Notes: generated by a model not told the origin, from the letters alone. 64,000 nt of DNA from Bacillota bacterium (GCA_012735135.1 JAAYHY010000160.1:1-64000), one strand, 5' to 3'; shown: positions 53,612 through 62,302, counted from the first letter of the stretch. Program-made: numbers and translations.

Positions 53612-53625
53612 TTAGGTTTATGTAA
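53612..53625. promoter_or_regulatory. Near-match metalloregulator box before dtxR2
   Basis: TTAGGTTTATGTAA has the TTAG half-site and 6-base spacing of the feo-type operators, with one mismatch in the second half-site (GTAA for CTAA). It lies about 30 bases upstream of the DtxR-like gene, suggesting autoregulation. Confidence 0.4.
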
Positions 53626-53652
53626 CTCTTTTATGACTATGGGGGACTTTTA

Positions 53653-54033
53653 ATGAAAAAACTCACTATCTCAATGGAAAATTATCTTGAAGCCATATAT
53701 GAGCTTTCCGACGGGAACTCCGGCACCAGGGTTTCGGATATCTCCGAGCGCTTGGGGGTCACCAAGGCCAGCGTCAACAACGCCATGTCCACGCTGGCCG
53801 AAAAGGGACTGGTTGTCAACGAGAAATATAAAAAAGTCTTTTTAACCCCCGCCGGGTTGGAGCAAGCGAAACTAACCTCCAAAAAACACCAGATTATTCA
53901 GGAGTTTTTTATTAAGGTATTGAAAGTCGATGCCGTCGTTGCCGATAAAGACGCCTGTTCCATCGAGCATGTCATCAGTAGCGATTCCGTCCAGGCCATG
54001 CAGTTATATTTACAGGCCAACAAAGCCGAATAG
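53653..54033 (+). CDS. Short DtxR/MntR-type regulator
   Basis: 126 residues. The winged helix is ISMENYLEAIYELSDGNSGTRVSDISERLGVTKASVNNAMSTLAEKGLVVNEKYKKVFLTPAG; the dimerisation part is short, with DKDACSIEHVISSDSVQAM carrying the Cys, Glu and His expected of a metal site. Divergent from the zinc-protease-like gene and followed by a perfect terminator, so monocistronic. Probably senses Fe(II) or Mn(II); a candidate regulator of the feo operon at 54-58 kb. Confidence 0.9.
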   Translation: MKKLTISMENYLEAIYELSDGNSGTRVSDISERLGVTKASVNNAMSTLAEKGLVVNEKYKKVFLTPAGLEQAKLTSKKHQIIQEFFIKVLKVDAVVADKDACSIEHVISSDSVQAMQLYLQANKAE

Positions 54034-54090
54034 GCCTTTATTCAAATCGTACCTGCTTTACCCGGGCCACTTTATCCACTTAAGGTGTAG

Positions 54091-54123
54091 GAGGTAGTTG
54101 AATTCTTCAACTACCTCTTTTTT
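54091..54123 (+). terminator. Intrinsic terminator of the second dtxR gene
   Basis: GAGGTAGTTGAA / TTCAACTACCTC, a 12-bp perfect stem with a 3-base loop followed by six to seven Ts. Confidence 0.95.
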
Positions 54124-54222
54124 GATGAGTTCCAGCTAAATCAGGTTAACGATCCCAATCACTCCGTAGCTTGCCAATCCGCTACCGGCCGCACATATGC
54201 CGGAGTCCCCGTGCGCCGCTGG

Positions 54223-54819
54223 TCAAAACCGGGTTCCTTTGAGCAACAATTTTATCTTGCCAATTTTAAAAGTAGAAACCATCAGGATTGAAAGGAGGGC
54301 GGTTAGTAAAGCCGTTAACCCCACCGTCCACGGCGCTGGCAACGGAACGCGGCAGAGCAGCAGTATAAAACAAGCCTGTGTAAATCCGGCGGCGGTAATC
54401 GGCAAACCCTCAAAATGATCGGTGTAATTTCCCAAATTAAACCTGGCCAGGCGAAAAGCCCCGGCTGCCGGGTAGAGGACCAGGATAAACAGGAGGGCCG
54501 GGGTCGCCGCGATCGCTTCCACCGTCAACAAAACGGCAACCGGCGCGATCCCAAAAGATATTAAGTCGGCAAAGGAATCAAGCTGCTTGCCGAAGTCCGA
54601 CTCGGCCCCGACCAACCGGGCGATGGCGCCGTCAAAAGTATCCAGTCCGGCGGCAATGAGAATTAAGATACAGGAAAGCACGGCGTAATTATGTCCTTTT
54701 TGACCAATGCTTAGATACACGACGACAAGGCCGGACAACATATTGAGCAAGGTCAGGAAATTGGGAAGGTTCTTCCTAAGCAAAGTGGCGGTAGACTTCC
54801 GCTTATGGCCGTGGGACAT
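54223..54819 (-). CDS. pssA: CDP-diacylglycerol-serine O-phosphatidyltransferase
   Basis: 198 residues from the ATG after GGAGGAAG (54819). The CDP-alcohol phosphotransferase signature is complete: LDTFDGAIARLVGAESDFGK followed by QLDSFADLISFG (D-x2-D-G-x2-A-R-x8-G-x3-D-x3-D). About six membrane helices. It makes phosphatidylserine from CDP-diacylglycerol and serine. It is the last gene of the operon that starts with feoA/feoB, an unusual setting; its start overlaps the flippase-like gene by 17 nt. No psd gene follows. Confidence 0.9.
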   Translation of the reverse strand: MSHGHKRKSTATLLRKNLPNFLTLLNMLSGLVVVYLSIGQKGHNYAVLSCILILIAAGLDTFDGAIARLVGAESDFGKQLDSFADLISFGIAPVAVLLTVEAIAATPALLFILVLYPAAGAFRLARFNLGNYTDHFEGLPITAAGFTQACFILLLCRVPLPAPWTVGLTALLTALLSILMVSTFKIGKIKLLLKGTRF

Positions 54820-55816
54820 GGATCTTCCTCCTTTGGGCGAATAGAATAATTCGATGGGCGCCAATAAATAAGAGGCCAAGTAGGAGCACGAACCAGAAAG
54901 TTATAAACCGGAAAACGATGGTGATAGCCACTGCTTGATTGAGTTTCAAATCATAAGCGGTAAGGATGCCGCTCATGGTGGCTTCAAAGGTACCAAGGCC
55001 GCCCGGGAGCAACGGAATCATTCCGGCAAAATAGGAGACAAAGGTGGTTCCGAATAATACCGGCATCGGGATGGTCCCCGTGTGGGGAAGGGTGAGCAAA
55101 ATCAACTTTAAGGGAAAAATCACCCAAATCAGGACCGCCAACCCAAACTGGCGAATCCATTCCCCCCGTTTTTGCCGGATGCTGTCGGTCTGCCGCGCAA
55201 AGTCTTCCACCCAATTGATAAAGGGGAGAAACCATCTTCTGGCGGTTTTAATCCGGGCCATCCGGAACGCAAGGGAACGGGTTCTGAATAACAGGCAAAA
55301 AAGAAAGGCCCCACTGGCAACCAACATCAGCAAGATCAACAGTCTTACCGGCCACACCCGCAAATAAGGAACATAATTGGCCATGGTCACTACCACCGCC
55401 AAATTGAGCAGCACCAGCGCCGACAGGCTTAAGGATTTTTGGATGGTTATCAGAATTGTGGCTTGTCCGGTGGAATAACCGAGATATTTACGGAGTTGTA
55501 GCACCCGGGCCAACTCCCCCCCGACCTTTTCCCCGGGTGTAATCGCGTCGACCACCGCACCGTAGGAGTTGACCACCAACAGCTTAAAAAAAGAAGCAGG
55601 CCAACCTAAAACCCGGCACAGCCTGTACCATTGCAAATTGAGCAACAACTGGGTTACCACCTGCAAGCCCATCAGGGTCACCAATAACCAACCCGGCGTC
55701 TCACTGACTACAGCCAAGATTCCCGCCAGATCTGCTCGCTTAACAAGATACCCCAGCAAGGCAACGACTAGGGTCATGACGAGGGGCTGTACTCGCTTAA
55801 GCTTGGACCTCACCAT
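54803..55816 (-). CDS. Lysylphosphatidylglycerol synthase TM / UPF0104 family membrane protein
   Basis: 337 residues with about eight helices. PGEKVGGELARVLQLRKYLG and the late PLLPGGLGTFEATMSGILTAY are the two hallmark segments of the UPF0104/AglD/MprF-N family. It lacks the MprF soluble synthase domain, so it is a stand-alone flippase-like protein. Members are proposed to move lipids or glycolipids across the membrane. Overlaps the methyltransferase gene by 7 nt and pssA by 17 nt. Confidence 0.88.
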   Translation of the reverse strand: MVRSKLKRVQPLVMTLVVALLGYLVKRADLAGILAVVSETPGWLLVTLMGLQVVTQLLLNLQWYRLCRVLGWPASFFKLLVVNSYGAVVDAITPGEKVGGELARVLQLRKYLGYSTGQATILITIQKSLSLSALVLLNLAVVVTMANYVPYLRVWPVRLLILLMLVASGAFLFCLLFRTRSLAFRMARIKTARRWFLPFINWVEDFARQTDSIRQKRGEWIRQFGLAVLIWVIFPLKLILLTLPHTGTIPMPVLFGTTFVSYFAGMIPLLPGGLGTFEATMSGILTAYDLKLNQAVAITIVFRFITFWFVLLLGLLFIGAHRIILFAQRRKIHVPRP

Positions 55817-56376
55817 ACAGCCCCCCCCTTTATATACAAAGCCGTGTTGCCCACATTGGTAAAGAAGCTATGCTTAATACACTTGCAGCAGGGCAAAGGA
55901 CAGGACTCCAAAGGGCAATACAGCCCGTTCATCAATTCCTTTGGCAACCGGACAAGGATTTTCACCCCGTTTCCGGCCCGCGCCAACAGATTTTTAAGCA
56001 CTTTCCCTTTTGGGGAAACCTGAAGGGCCAGATGGATAACGGTAAACCCGGCGCAATCCATCTCTTCACCCTCGCCACATACAATCCGGATCGCGTCTTC
56101 CAGCCCCATTCTTCTGATCAGATCAGCCGATTGTTGGACACATTCTTCATTATTATCAACGACGGTCACCGAAGCGCCGGTCAGCTGGTGCAGCATGATC
56201 GCGGTATAGGGACAAGGGCCGCCCCCGATGCAGAGAACATTATCGCCGGGTTTAAGTTCGGCCAACTTTACTTCCCGCTTGATCATGTTTTTATAATATA
56301 AGGCCACCATGGGATAAAATAGCCTGCTTTGGTTGGCAAGCCATTCAATCTTTTGTGTCAAAGCTGTGATCAGCAT
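55810..56376 (-). CDS. SAM-binding protein of the methyltransferase/nicotianamine-synthase-like fold
   Basis: 188 residues. The SAM motif is VLCIGGGPCPYTAIMLHQLT, followed by the acid in VTVVDNNEECVQQSADLI and a LGLEDAIRIV-like strand. HLALQVSPKGKVLKNLLARA replaces the usual motif IV. A Cys-rich tail (YCPLESCPLPCCKCIKH) could bind metal. The GGGPxPxTAI loop and the V-S-P-K-G strand recall nicotianamine-synthase-like enzymes, but the protein is shorter than that family. It starts 11 nt after feoB and overlaps the flippase gene, so a role in iron handling or lipid modification is plausible; function unproven. Confidence 0.65.
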   Translation of the reverse strand: MLITALTQKIEWLANQSRLFYPMVALYYKNMIKREVKLAELKPGDNVLCIGGGPCPYTAIMLHQLTGASVTVVDNNEECVQQSADLIRRMGLEDAIRIVCGEGEEMDCAGFTVIHLALQVSPKGKVLKNLLARAGNGVKILVRLPKELMNGLYCPLESCPLPCCKCIKHSFFTNVGNTALYIKGGAVW

Positions 56377-56387
56377 TTTCGATCAAC

Positions 56388-58193
56388 CTAAAAAATATTC
56401 TGGACAAACGACCCAAGATGGTTCATGATGCCACCCACCAACAGCGCAGTCAGGGTAGTGCTCACGGTAATGGTCACGGCGGTGCGGGCGTTAAACTCTT
56501 TGGCAATGATCCCGAACACCGATAAACATGGCAAATAGAGCAAGGAAACAACCGCCCCGACATACATCTGGAGGGGGGTCAAATTAAGCCCCAAGAGCGG
56601 CGCCACCGACATCTCCCGGCGGATAATCCCTAAAATCAGAGACATTACGGCTCCCTCCGGGAGGCCCAGCCAACCCGAGACCACCGGCTTCAACAACTCG
56701 CCCAATCCTACTAAAAGACCGGTTTCCGCTATAATGGCGGCAATAAAGACAGCAATGAGCATCGGTCCTTCCGCTTCCACGATAAACTGCGTAATTCTAA
56801 CCTTCAGTTTCTTGAAATACGCTTTGGGCTCGGGAATCAGCAGATTGGGCACCTCAAGAATCAAAGGATCCACCTTGCCTTTGAGGACTTTCCCCAGGAT
56901 CATAGCGACCGTCACAAAAATCACAAACCCTGTCAACACCGTGGCCAACAGCAACCAGATGGAGTAGGCCGATAACAAAGTGATCAAGGCGCCGGTCTGC
57001 GAAATACAGGGAACCGCAAAACAGACCATGGCCGTGACCATGAGACGTTCCTTTTGGGTGGTCGCGCTCCGGGTACCGATAATCGCCGGGACGGCACAAC
57101 CAAACCCAAGGAAAATATGAATCAGACTGCCACCCTGAACCCCCAGTTTGCGCATGATGTTGTCAAACAGAACGGCAATCCGGGGCAAAACACCGCTATC
57201 TTCCAGAAAGGCAAATTGAATCTGGAACAGGATGACATAGGGCATCACCAAGGCTAAAATCCATTCAAAGCTTATCCGCAAAACCCCGTAGTTTCCGATT
57301 AAGATATTATGCAAAACCGGATGTAAATTCAACGGCATAATCAGACGTTCAAAGAAAGGAACAATCCCCTGATTGACCAAAGGCAGAAGAATCGCCGCCC
57401 GCAGGGCCTTTCCACCACCAACCACAATCCCCAAGCTAACCAGGAGAATCAACAGTGCCAGCGGTAGACCGGGCCAAGGCCGTAGTAAGGCATCGCCCAA
57501 CCGATCCAAGAAGTTAGGCTTGGCATCTGTACGGGATACCGTTTTCTGCACAATCTCCCGGGCCCGCTCCCAATAGCCCAACCCGCGATTCCCCTTTGCC
57601 AAACCGCAGCCGGCACAACCGGCACAACTGGAACAGGGCGTTCCGGCAATAGCCGGATGTTTAGCCGTTAAGATCCGTTCAAAAGCACGGGTGATCTGGT
57701 CAAGACCCTGACCTTTCACGGCCACGGTCGGAATCACCGGCGCCCCAAGCTCCTGCTCCAACAGTCTATCGTTGATTTTCAAACCTTTCCGCTCCGCCAC
57801 ATCCATCAGATTGAGGGCAAAAACAATGGGCACATCATATTCCATAACTTCCAGCGCCAGCTTGATGCTGCCCTCCAGATCAGCGGCATTAAGAACAAAA
57901 AGCACAGCAACGGGATTGCTGCACATAAAACGGATGGCTACCTCCTCCGCCACCGAAGTTGCCGCCAAGGAATAGGTGCCCGGGACGTCAATCAGCGTAT
58001 ATTGGGTATCGCCTACCCGATAGGAACCCTCCATATAAGAAACGGTGGTTCCCGGATAGTTTGAACTAATCACATGGACGTTGGTCAGTGCGGAAAAGAA
58101 AACACTCTTTCCTACGTTGGGAGGGCCCATCAGTAAAATTTTTTTCTCTTTCGCCAAGATTTTGCTGTCCTCGGCGATGATATGACATTTCAT
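56388..58193 (-). CDS. feoB: FeoB, ferrous iron transport GTPase-permease (second copy)
   Basis: 601 residues, somewhat shorter than classic FeoB. G domain: G1 GPPNVGKS, G2 NYPGTTV, G3 DVPGTYSL, G4 NLMD. A Cys-rich linker (PCSSCAGCAGCG, about 190-202) precedes the membrane domain. Gate-like motifs are FGCAVPAIIGTR, AVPCISQTGALI and, late, IIRREMSVAPLL and YLPCLSVFG. Its start overlaps feoA by 4 nt. It imports Fe(II); the CxxC-rich linker may sense iron or redox. This divergent FeoB type differs from the split FeoB at 7-9.5 kb. Confidence 0.92.
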   Translation of the reverse strand: MKCHIIAEDSKILAKEKKILLMGPPNVGKSVFFSALTNVHVISSNYPGTTVSYMEGSYRVGDTQYTLIDVPGTYSLAATSVAEEVAIRFMCSNPVAVLFVLNAADLEGSIKLALEVMEYDVPIVFALNLMDVAERKGLKINDRLLEQELGAPVIPTVAVKGQGLDQITRAFERILTAKHPAIAGTPCSSCAGCAGCGLAKGNRGLGYWERAREIVQKTVSRTDAKPNFLDRLGDALLRPWPGLPLALLILLVSLGIVVGGGKALRAAILLPLVNQGIVPFFERLIMPLNLHPVLHNILIGNYGVLRISFEWILALVMPYVILFQIQFAFLEDSGVLPRIAVLFDNIMRKLGVQGGSLIHIFLGFGCAVPAIIGTRSATTQKERLMVTAMVCFAVPCISQTGALITLLSAYSIWLLLATVLTGFVIFVTVAMILGKVLKGKVDPLILEVPNLLIPEPKAYFKKLKVRITQFIVEAEGPMLIAVFIAAIIAETGLLVGLGELLKPVVSGWLGLPEGAVMSLILGIIRREMSVAPLLGLNLTPLQMYVGAVVSLLYLPCLSVFGIIAKEFNARTAVTITVSTTLTALLVGGIMNHLGSFVQNIF

Positions 58194-58453
58194 AGGGCTT
58201 GATCCTCCTCAACCATAATTGCCGACGCGATATCCTTGCCAAGGGCAATCTCTCTGGTCGCATGACGGATCAATACCGGTCCACCCAGCCGGTACCGTTT
58301 TTCCTTTTGGACCACGGTCCCCGGGTAAAAACCCAGACTGTGCAGGATCTTAACATCGGGTACCGCGGTTAATTTATATCGGCAGTTCTCCGGGGCCGAA
58401 TACAAGCTGTTTCGATGTCCATGACAATGTCGATATTGATGCCGATGTCTCAT
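58190..58453 (-). CDS. feoA: FeoA-like protein with His-rich N-terminus
   Basis: 87 residues. The C-terminal 60 residues are a FeoA/SH3-like domain (KILHSLGFYPGTVVQKEKRY, GGPVLIRHATREIALG). The N-terminus MRHRHQYRHCHGHRN is strongly His-rich with a Cys, likely metal-binding and unusual for FeoA. First gene of the operon feoA-feoB-methyltransferase-flippase-pssA, with AGGAGG upstream and two TTAG-N6-CTAA boxes in its promoter region. Confidence 0.88.
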   Translation of the reverse strand: MRHRHQYRHCHGHRNSLYSAPENCRYKLTAVPDVKILHSLGFYPGTVVQKEKRYRLGGPVLIRHATREIALGKDIASAIMVEEDQAL

Positions 58454-58498
58454 TCCCGTGCCTCCTCGTAAACGGCTATCTTTAATGATTCAATTATG

Positions 58499-58534
58499 TT
58501 AGCCTTATCTAACTTCAAGATTAGTATACTCTAA
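58499..58534. promoter_or_regulatory. Two tandem metalloregulator boxes before the second feo operon
   Basis: TTAGCCTTATCTAA (58499-58512) and TTAGTATACTCTAA (58521-58534) each match TTAG-N6-CTAA exactly and are spaced 22 bases start to start, two turns of the helix on the same face. They lie 45-80 bases upstream of feoA. Confidence 0.7.
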
Positions 58535-58673
58535 CTTTTAATAAAAATCAAGTACTCTGATGTTTTTATTTTTGTAAAGGGCAGTTACATCAGCCAACCG
58601 CACCGTCCGTCTGGTCAGGGGCGCCCATTGTGACCTTAGCCGCCGGCTTATTCCGAAAACCGGTATAAAAAAA

Positions 58674-58693
58674 GCGTTCCCGGCAAGGAACGC
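58674..58693 (-). terminator. Intrinsic terminator of cysK
   Basis: On the minus strand GCGTTCC pairs with GGAACGC and is followed by seven Ts, about 20 bases beyond the cysK stop. Confidence 0.85.
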
Positions 58694-58711
58694 CTTTACC
58701 CAATATAGCAA

Positions 58712-59647
58712 CTATTCGGAGAAGAGCGGCGTTGAGAGGTAGCGTTCGCCGGTATCAGGAAGGATGACGACAATCACTTTACCGGCGTTTTCTTGACGCT
58801 TTGCCACTGTGGTGGCCGCCCACAGGGCCGCCCCGGAAGAAATCCCGACCAGCAGCCCCTCTGTTTTCGCCAGTTCCCTACTGGCCGCAAAAGCATCTTC
58901 GTTTTGCACGCGAATAATCTCATCATAAATAGAAGTATTCAGGACCTTGGGGACAAAACCCGCGCCAATGCCCTGGATTTTATGGGGACCGGGGTTCCCT
59001 CCGGAAAGAACGGGCGAAGCGTCCGGCTCCACCGCCACCACCTTTAGCCCGGGTTTTTTCGCTTTCAGATATTCACCCGCCCCGGTCAGCGTGCCTCCGG
59101 TGCCCACGCCGGCGACAAACAGATCAACGGTCCCGTCGGTATCTTCCCAGATCTCGGGGCCGGTGGTTTTCCGGTGCATCTCCGGATTGGCCGGGTTGTC
59201 AAACTGGCCGGGAATAAAGGAATTGGGAATTTCTTTGGCTAGCTCCTCTGCTTTGGCAATGGCGCCGGCCATCCCCTTGGCGCCCTCAGTCAGCACAAGC
59301 TCGGCCCCGTAGGCCTTGAGCAGGTTTCTCCGCTCAATGCTCATGGTCTCCGGCATAGTCAAAATAACGCGGTAACCGCGGGCCGCCGCCACCGCCGCCA
59401 ATGCTATACCCGTGTTTCCGCTGGTCGGTTCAATAATGACCGAATCGCGGGTCAACAAACCCTTCGCTTCGGCATCCTCGATCATCGCTTTGGCAATCCG
59501 GTCCTTTACACTCCCAGCCGGATTAAAGTATTCCAGTTTACCGATGAGTGTCGCCGTAAGTCCTTGCTTTTTTCCGTAGTTCACCAGTTCCAACAGAGGT
59601 GTTTTCCCGATCAATTCCGCTATGCTCCGGTAGATTTTCGCCATCAT
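58712..59647 (-). CDS. cysK: Cysteine synthase A (O-acetylserine sulfhydrylase)
   Basis: 311 residues. The PLP lysine lies in [15 protein letters not shown], the substrate loop in [17 protein letters not shown], the phosphate-binding glycine loop in [15 protein letters not shown], and the C-terminal Ser in [14 protein letters not shown]. It makes cysteine from O-acetylserine and sulfide in the cytoplasm. Divergent from the Rrf2-type regulator gene; both promoters carry the same AT-rich box. Tandem ATG start after GGGTGTGGG. Confidence 0.96.
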   Translation of the reverse strand: MMAKIYRSIAELIGKTPLLELVNYGKKQGLTATLIGKLEYFNPAGSVKDRIAKAMIEDAEAKGLLTRDSVIIEPTSGNTGIALAAVAAARGYRVILTMPETMSIERRNLLKAYGAELVLTEGAKGMAGAIAKAEELAKEIPNSFIPGQFDNPANPEMHRKTTGPEIWEDTDGTVDLFVAGVGTGGTLTGAGEYLKAKKPGLKVVAVEPDASPVLSGGNPGPHKIQGIGAGFVPKVLNTSIYDEIIRVQNEDAFAASRELAKTEGLLVGISSGAALWAATTVAKRQENAGKVIVVILPDTGERYLSTPLFSE

Positions 59648-59669
59648 CCCACACCCTTTTCATTTAATT

Positions 59670-59719
59670 CATATATGTTTTATATGGTTTATCATACTAC
59701 GCCTAAATTACCCTGTCAA
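59670..59719 (-). promoter_or_regulatory. cysK promoter and CymR-like operator
   Basis: On the minus strand, TTGACA (59719-59714), a 17-base spacer and TATGAT (59696-59691) form a consensus promoter. Four bases downstream lies CATATAAAACATATATG (59686-59670), a palindromic AT-rich box that would block transcription when bound. Confidence 0.75.
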
Positions 59720-59768
59720 TACTTTTATTTATAATCTTTACCAACCCGGGGATATTTGGGCGCCACTA

Positions 59769-59820
59769 TTGACAGAACCTTGTTTTGATTCTATGATAAA
59801 TACATATTATTTATATATGA
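59769..59820 (+). promoter_or_regulatory. Rrf2-regulator promoter and operator
   Basis: TTGACA (59769), 17-base spacer, TATGAT (59792), then CATATTATTTATATATG (59803-59819). The order and box are nearly the same as at cysK, including the flanking ATGATAAA, indicating autoregulation by the product. Confidence 0.75.
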
Positions 59821-59833
59821 AATGAGTGATACC

Positions 59834-60280
59834 ATGCGCATCTCAGCAAAAGGCCGGTATGCTCTGGCCGCGCTAACATTTATGGCCCAGCGGTATAATA
59901 ATGGTGAATATATCACCATCCTTTCCATCTCGGAGGATCTTGGCATCTCCAAAATCTATCTGGAACAGGTGTTTTCGCTCTTGAAAAAAGCCGAACTTGT
60001 CTTCTCCGCCAAAGGCGCCCAAGGTGGTTACCAACTGGCGCGTACGCCTAAAGAGATCACGGTCCTGGATATCTTATCCGCGGTGGAAGTGTCCTTATTC
60101 GAACAGGCGCAGGATACGGTCCCGGAAAAAGCTCCGGAAATTGAAAAGGCCTTGCGGCGGTCGGCCTTTGAAGTCCTGGACCAAAGTATCGAAAAGACAT
60201 TGAGGGGAATAACCCTGGCCGATCTGGTCAGCGCGGCAGAAAAGTATAAGCAAGACCATACGCTGATGTTTTATATATAA
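59834..60280 (+). CDS. Rrf2-family regulator, CymR-like
   Basis: 148 residues from the family-typical start MRISAKGRYALAAL; an ATG four codons upstream is also possible. The winged helix is ILSISEDLGISKIYLEQVFSLLKKAELVFSAKGAQGGYQLAR. The three Cys residues that ligate an Fe-S cluster in IscR are absent (no Cys after the wing), so this is the cluster-free CymR type that represses cysteine genes with CysK as co-repressor in Bacillus. Divergent from cysK and sharing its operator, it is very probably the sulfur regulator here. Confidence 0.9.
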   Translation: MRISAKGRYALAALTFMAQRYNNGEYITILSISEDLGISKIYLEQVFSLLKKAELVFSAKGAQGGYQLARTPKEITVLDILSAVEVSLFEQAQDTVPEKAPEIEKALRRSAFEVLDQSIEKTLRGITLADLVSAAEKYKQDHTLMFYI

Positions 60281-60383
60281 CATGCGGAAAGAAGGCCGCC
60301 TTTTGTGTATATTCCACAAATCCTTTGATTCAAATCCCGCCTGCACAAGTATATTCCTTGCTTACTTTCTACTGACTCCATAA

Positions 60384-60462
60384 AGAAAAAAATAAGGGTT
60401 CCCCACCTTGCCGGCGCCGGTTAAACCGCCGGGGAAAGAACCCAAAGTCGGGAAGCCCTTAT
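60384..60462 (-). terminator. Long terminator after the nucleotidyltransferase gene
   Basis: On the minus strand the outer arms ATAAGGGCTTCCC and GGGGAACCCTTAT pair with one bulge, an inner GC-rich hairpin (CCGGCGGTTTAACCGGCGCCGG) extends the stem, and a T-rich run follows. Confidence 0.75.
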
Positions 60463-60471
60463 CTATCCTCC

Positions 60472-61344
60472 TTAGCTACCGCCGGTTGTCCTCTGATCAA
60501 ATGTTTCCCTGATCCAGTTTGTAATATGATCATCGGTCGCCGCCGGATATTCCAACTGAAGTTTATCGGCTGTTTCCACCGAAAGTCTCCGAAATAGGCT
60601 AATCGATGCCAACAACCCCCTTAAGCTGTCTTTCTCATCATATTCGCTAAAAATGTCTTTTAGTTCCTTTAGTGTCCTTTGGTCAATCCATTCATGGAGA
60701 AAGCGTCCCCCATGCCAAACATCATAATCACTACCATGGAATGCTTTGGCATGCCATTCCATCATTTGCAGCAGTAGCATTCTAAGCTCATTTTCCCTGG
60801 TTTTGGCGGTCCATAATTCTCCCCGTATAATTTGTTTGGCTATATATAGAGAGGCGAAGAAAAACATATTAACAACTTGAACAAAAGCACCCCTATCAAT
60901 GGGCGAAGTTGATACCGGCTTAAAATCCGCCGGCACTATATGACTGCTTACATTATCCTTGTCCACCAAGACCCTTACTCCCCGATGAAAGTTGTGCGGG
61001 GTTATTCCATCCTTGGCCAATTGGTACAGGCTACTACTGGCCAAAAACACTATATCAACCTGATATCCGCCTTCAAATAGAGTAAGACGTTCCGGCTCGC
61101 CACTGGAAGTCTGATAAGCAAAGGTTACCCAAATCTTACCGAGGTTTTTCAACCAATCGATATTGTGTAAATAGAAATCACTATTATTTGCATATAAAAT
61201 AATGTCCAAATCGGCCCATTCATCGGCGGGATGATCAACACGGGCTCTTGACCCCACAATAAAAACAGCTCTTATATCATCTGTTGCTTCGGCCCATTTT
61301 GCAAAGGCTCTTTCAAATGTCCGGTAAAAATCATCTGCTTTCAT
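60472..61344 (-). CDS. ANT(6)-like nucleotidyltransferase (streptomycin adenylyltransferase family)
   Basis: 290 residues. The N-terminal nucleotidyltransferase motif is FIVGSRARVDHPADEWADLD, with the two metal-binding Asp residues of DLD. The C-terminal helical domain includes LRMLLLQMMEWHAKAFHGSD, the family's AadK/ANT(6) pattern. Classical members adenylylate streptomycin at position 6, but many chromosomal homologues have no proven resistance role. Monocistronic. Confidence 0.88.
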   Translation of the reverse strand: MKADDFYRTFERAFAKWAEATDDIRAVFIVGSRARVDHPADEWADLDIILYANNSDFYLHNIDWLKNLGKIWVTFAYQTSSGEPERLTLFEGGYQVDIVFLASSSLYQLAKDGITPHNFHRGVRVLVDKDNVSSHIVPADFKPVSTSPIDRGAFVQVVNMFFFASLYIAKQIIRGELWTAKTRENELRMLLLQMMEWHAKAFHGSDYDVWHGGRFLHEWIDQRTLKELKDIFSEYDEKDSLRGLLASISLFRRLSVETADKLQLEYPAATDDHITNWIRETFDQRTTGGS

Positions 61345-61457
61345 AACAGCAAATCCCCCCCTACCCGCTTTATATTACCATTGTTTATTAATAATTTCAA
61401 CATTTGCCATTGTCTAAGCTTTTTTTAACTTAACAAATCTATCTCATCTTGTCGCCT

Positions 61458-62003
61458 TCACTTCTGATCTTCGAGGTATGGCAAGCGGCCATGTTTCACC
61501 CATAACCTGGCTTCCACCAGCCTGTGCTCCTGCTCCACATTGAGGCAACTGGTAAGCATTACCCCGTTCTTCCATGCCGAAGTGGATTCAATGACCAGCC
61601 CGTCGCCAATATATGTCCCCACATGCCCGCTTATCCAGACAATTTCCCCCGGGGTAATCCTGGAAAAATCCGTAGACGGCTTGCACCTGGCAATCAACTG
61701 GTCGGCGGAGAGGTCGGGGACCCCATTGGCTTTGTACTTGGCGCCGCCATGGGCTTTGGTGGGATCCCCGTTCCACCCCCAAAGGATTCCTTTGATTAAC
61801 CCCACACAATCAAAGGCAAAATAATCCCGGTCGATCAGTTTATATAAAAATTCCCTTCTCGTCTTTGTATACCAAGAAGGATATTGCTTTGTTTTTTCAT
61901 CAATGAGTTTCCGGGTCACCGGTGAGCCAAAAGTCCCCCACATATAAACGGTTTTATAATTCAAGGTCGCTAATAATTTTTGTAAAAATTCTTCTCTTGT
62001 CAT
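61458..62003 (-). CDS. NlpC/P60-like cysteine peptidase, cytoplasmic
   Basis: 181 residues from the ATG after GGGTGGG (62003). The catalytic Cys lies in DYFAFDCVGLIKGILWGW and the His in PGEIVWISGHVGTYIGDGLVIE, the NlpC/P60 or CHAP order. There is no signal peptide, and the region between Cys and His matches a subgroup of Bacillota phage or peptidoglycan-hydrolase-like proteins. It may cleave muropeptide-like amides inside the cell, or be a former prophage endolysin. Confidence 0.78.
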   Translation of the reverse strand: MTREEFLQKLLATLNYKTVYMWGTFGSPVTRKLIDEKTKQYPSWYTKTRREFLYKLIDRDYFAFDCVGLIKGILWGWNGDPTKAHGGAKYKANGVPDLSADQLIARCKPSTDFSRITPGEIVWISGHVGTYIGDGLVIESTSAWKNGVMLTSCLNVEQEHRLVEARLWVKHGRLPYLEDQK

Positions 62004-62211
62004 TTTTACCCACCCTAAACTGTTAATCCTCACAAAGCTCCATTTTTCCCCAGTAGAAAAGAGACCAATAACTGACTAACGTTGCCGGTCCGGTTGGCCC
62101 GGTCTGGGTCATTTATTATTTGAAAGACTATTGTTGTAAAAATAATATTTATTATAACCGTTGGTAGAACCATATTTTTTATCCAGTGGAATCCATGCTT
62201 ATGATTATTAA

Positions 62212-62302
62212 AACATACTTATCATATATGTTTTTAAAATTTTTTCTTGACATTTACCCCAAACTGCTATATTATACCTATCAATCATATATATTTTATA
62301 TG
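62212..62302 (+). promoter_or_regulatory. Promoter and CymR-like operators before the nitrogenase-like locus
   Basis: TTGACA (62247), a 17-base spacer and TATTAT (62270) form a consensus promoter. Ten bases further lies CATATATATTTTATATG (62286-62302), almost the same box as at cysK and the Rrf2 gene. A second palindrome, AAAACATA...TATGTTTT (about 62211-62234), lies upstream of the -35. Confidence 0.7.
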
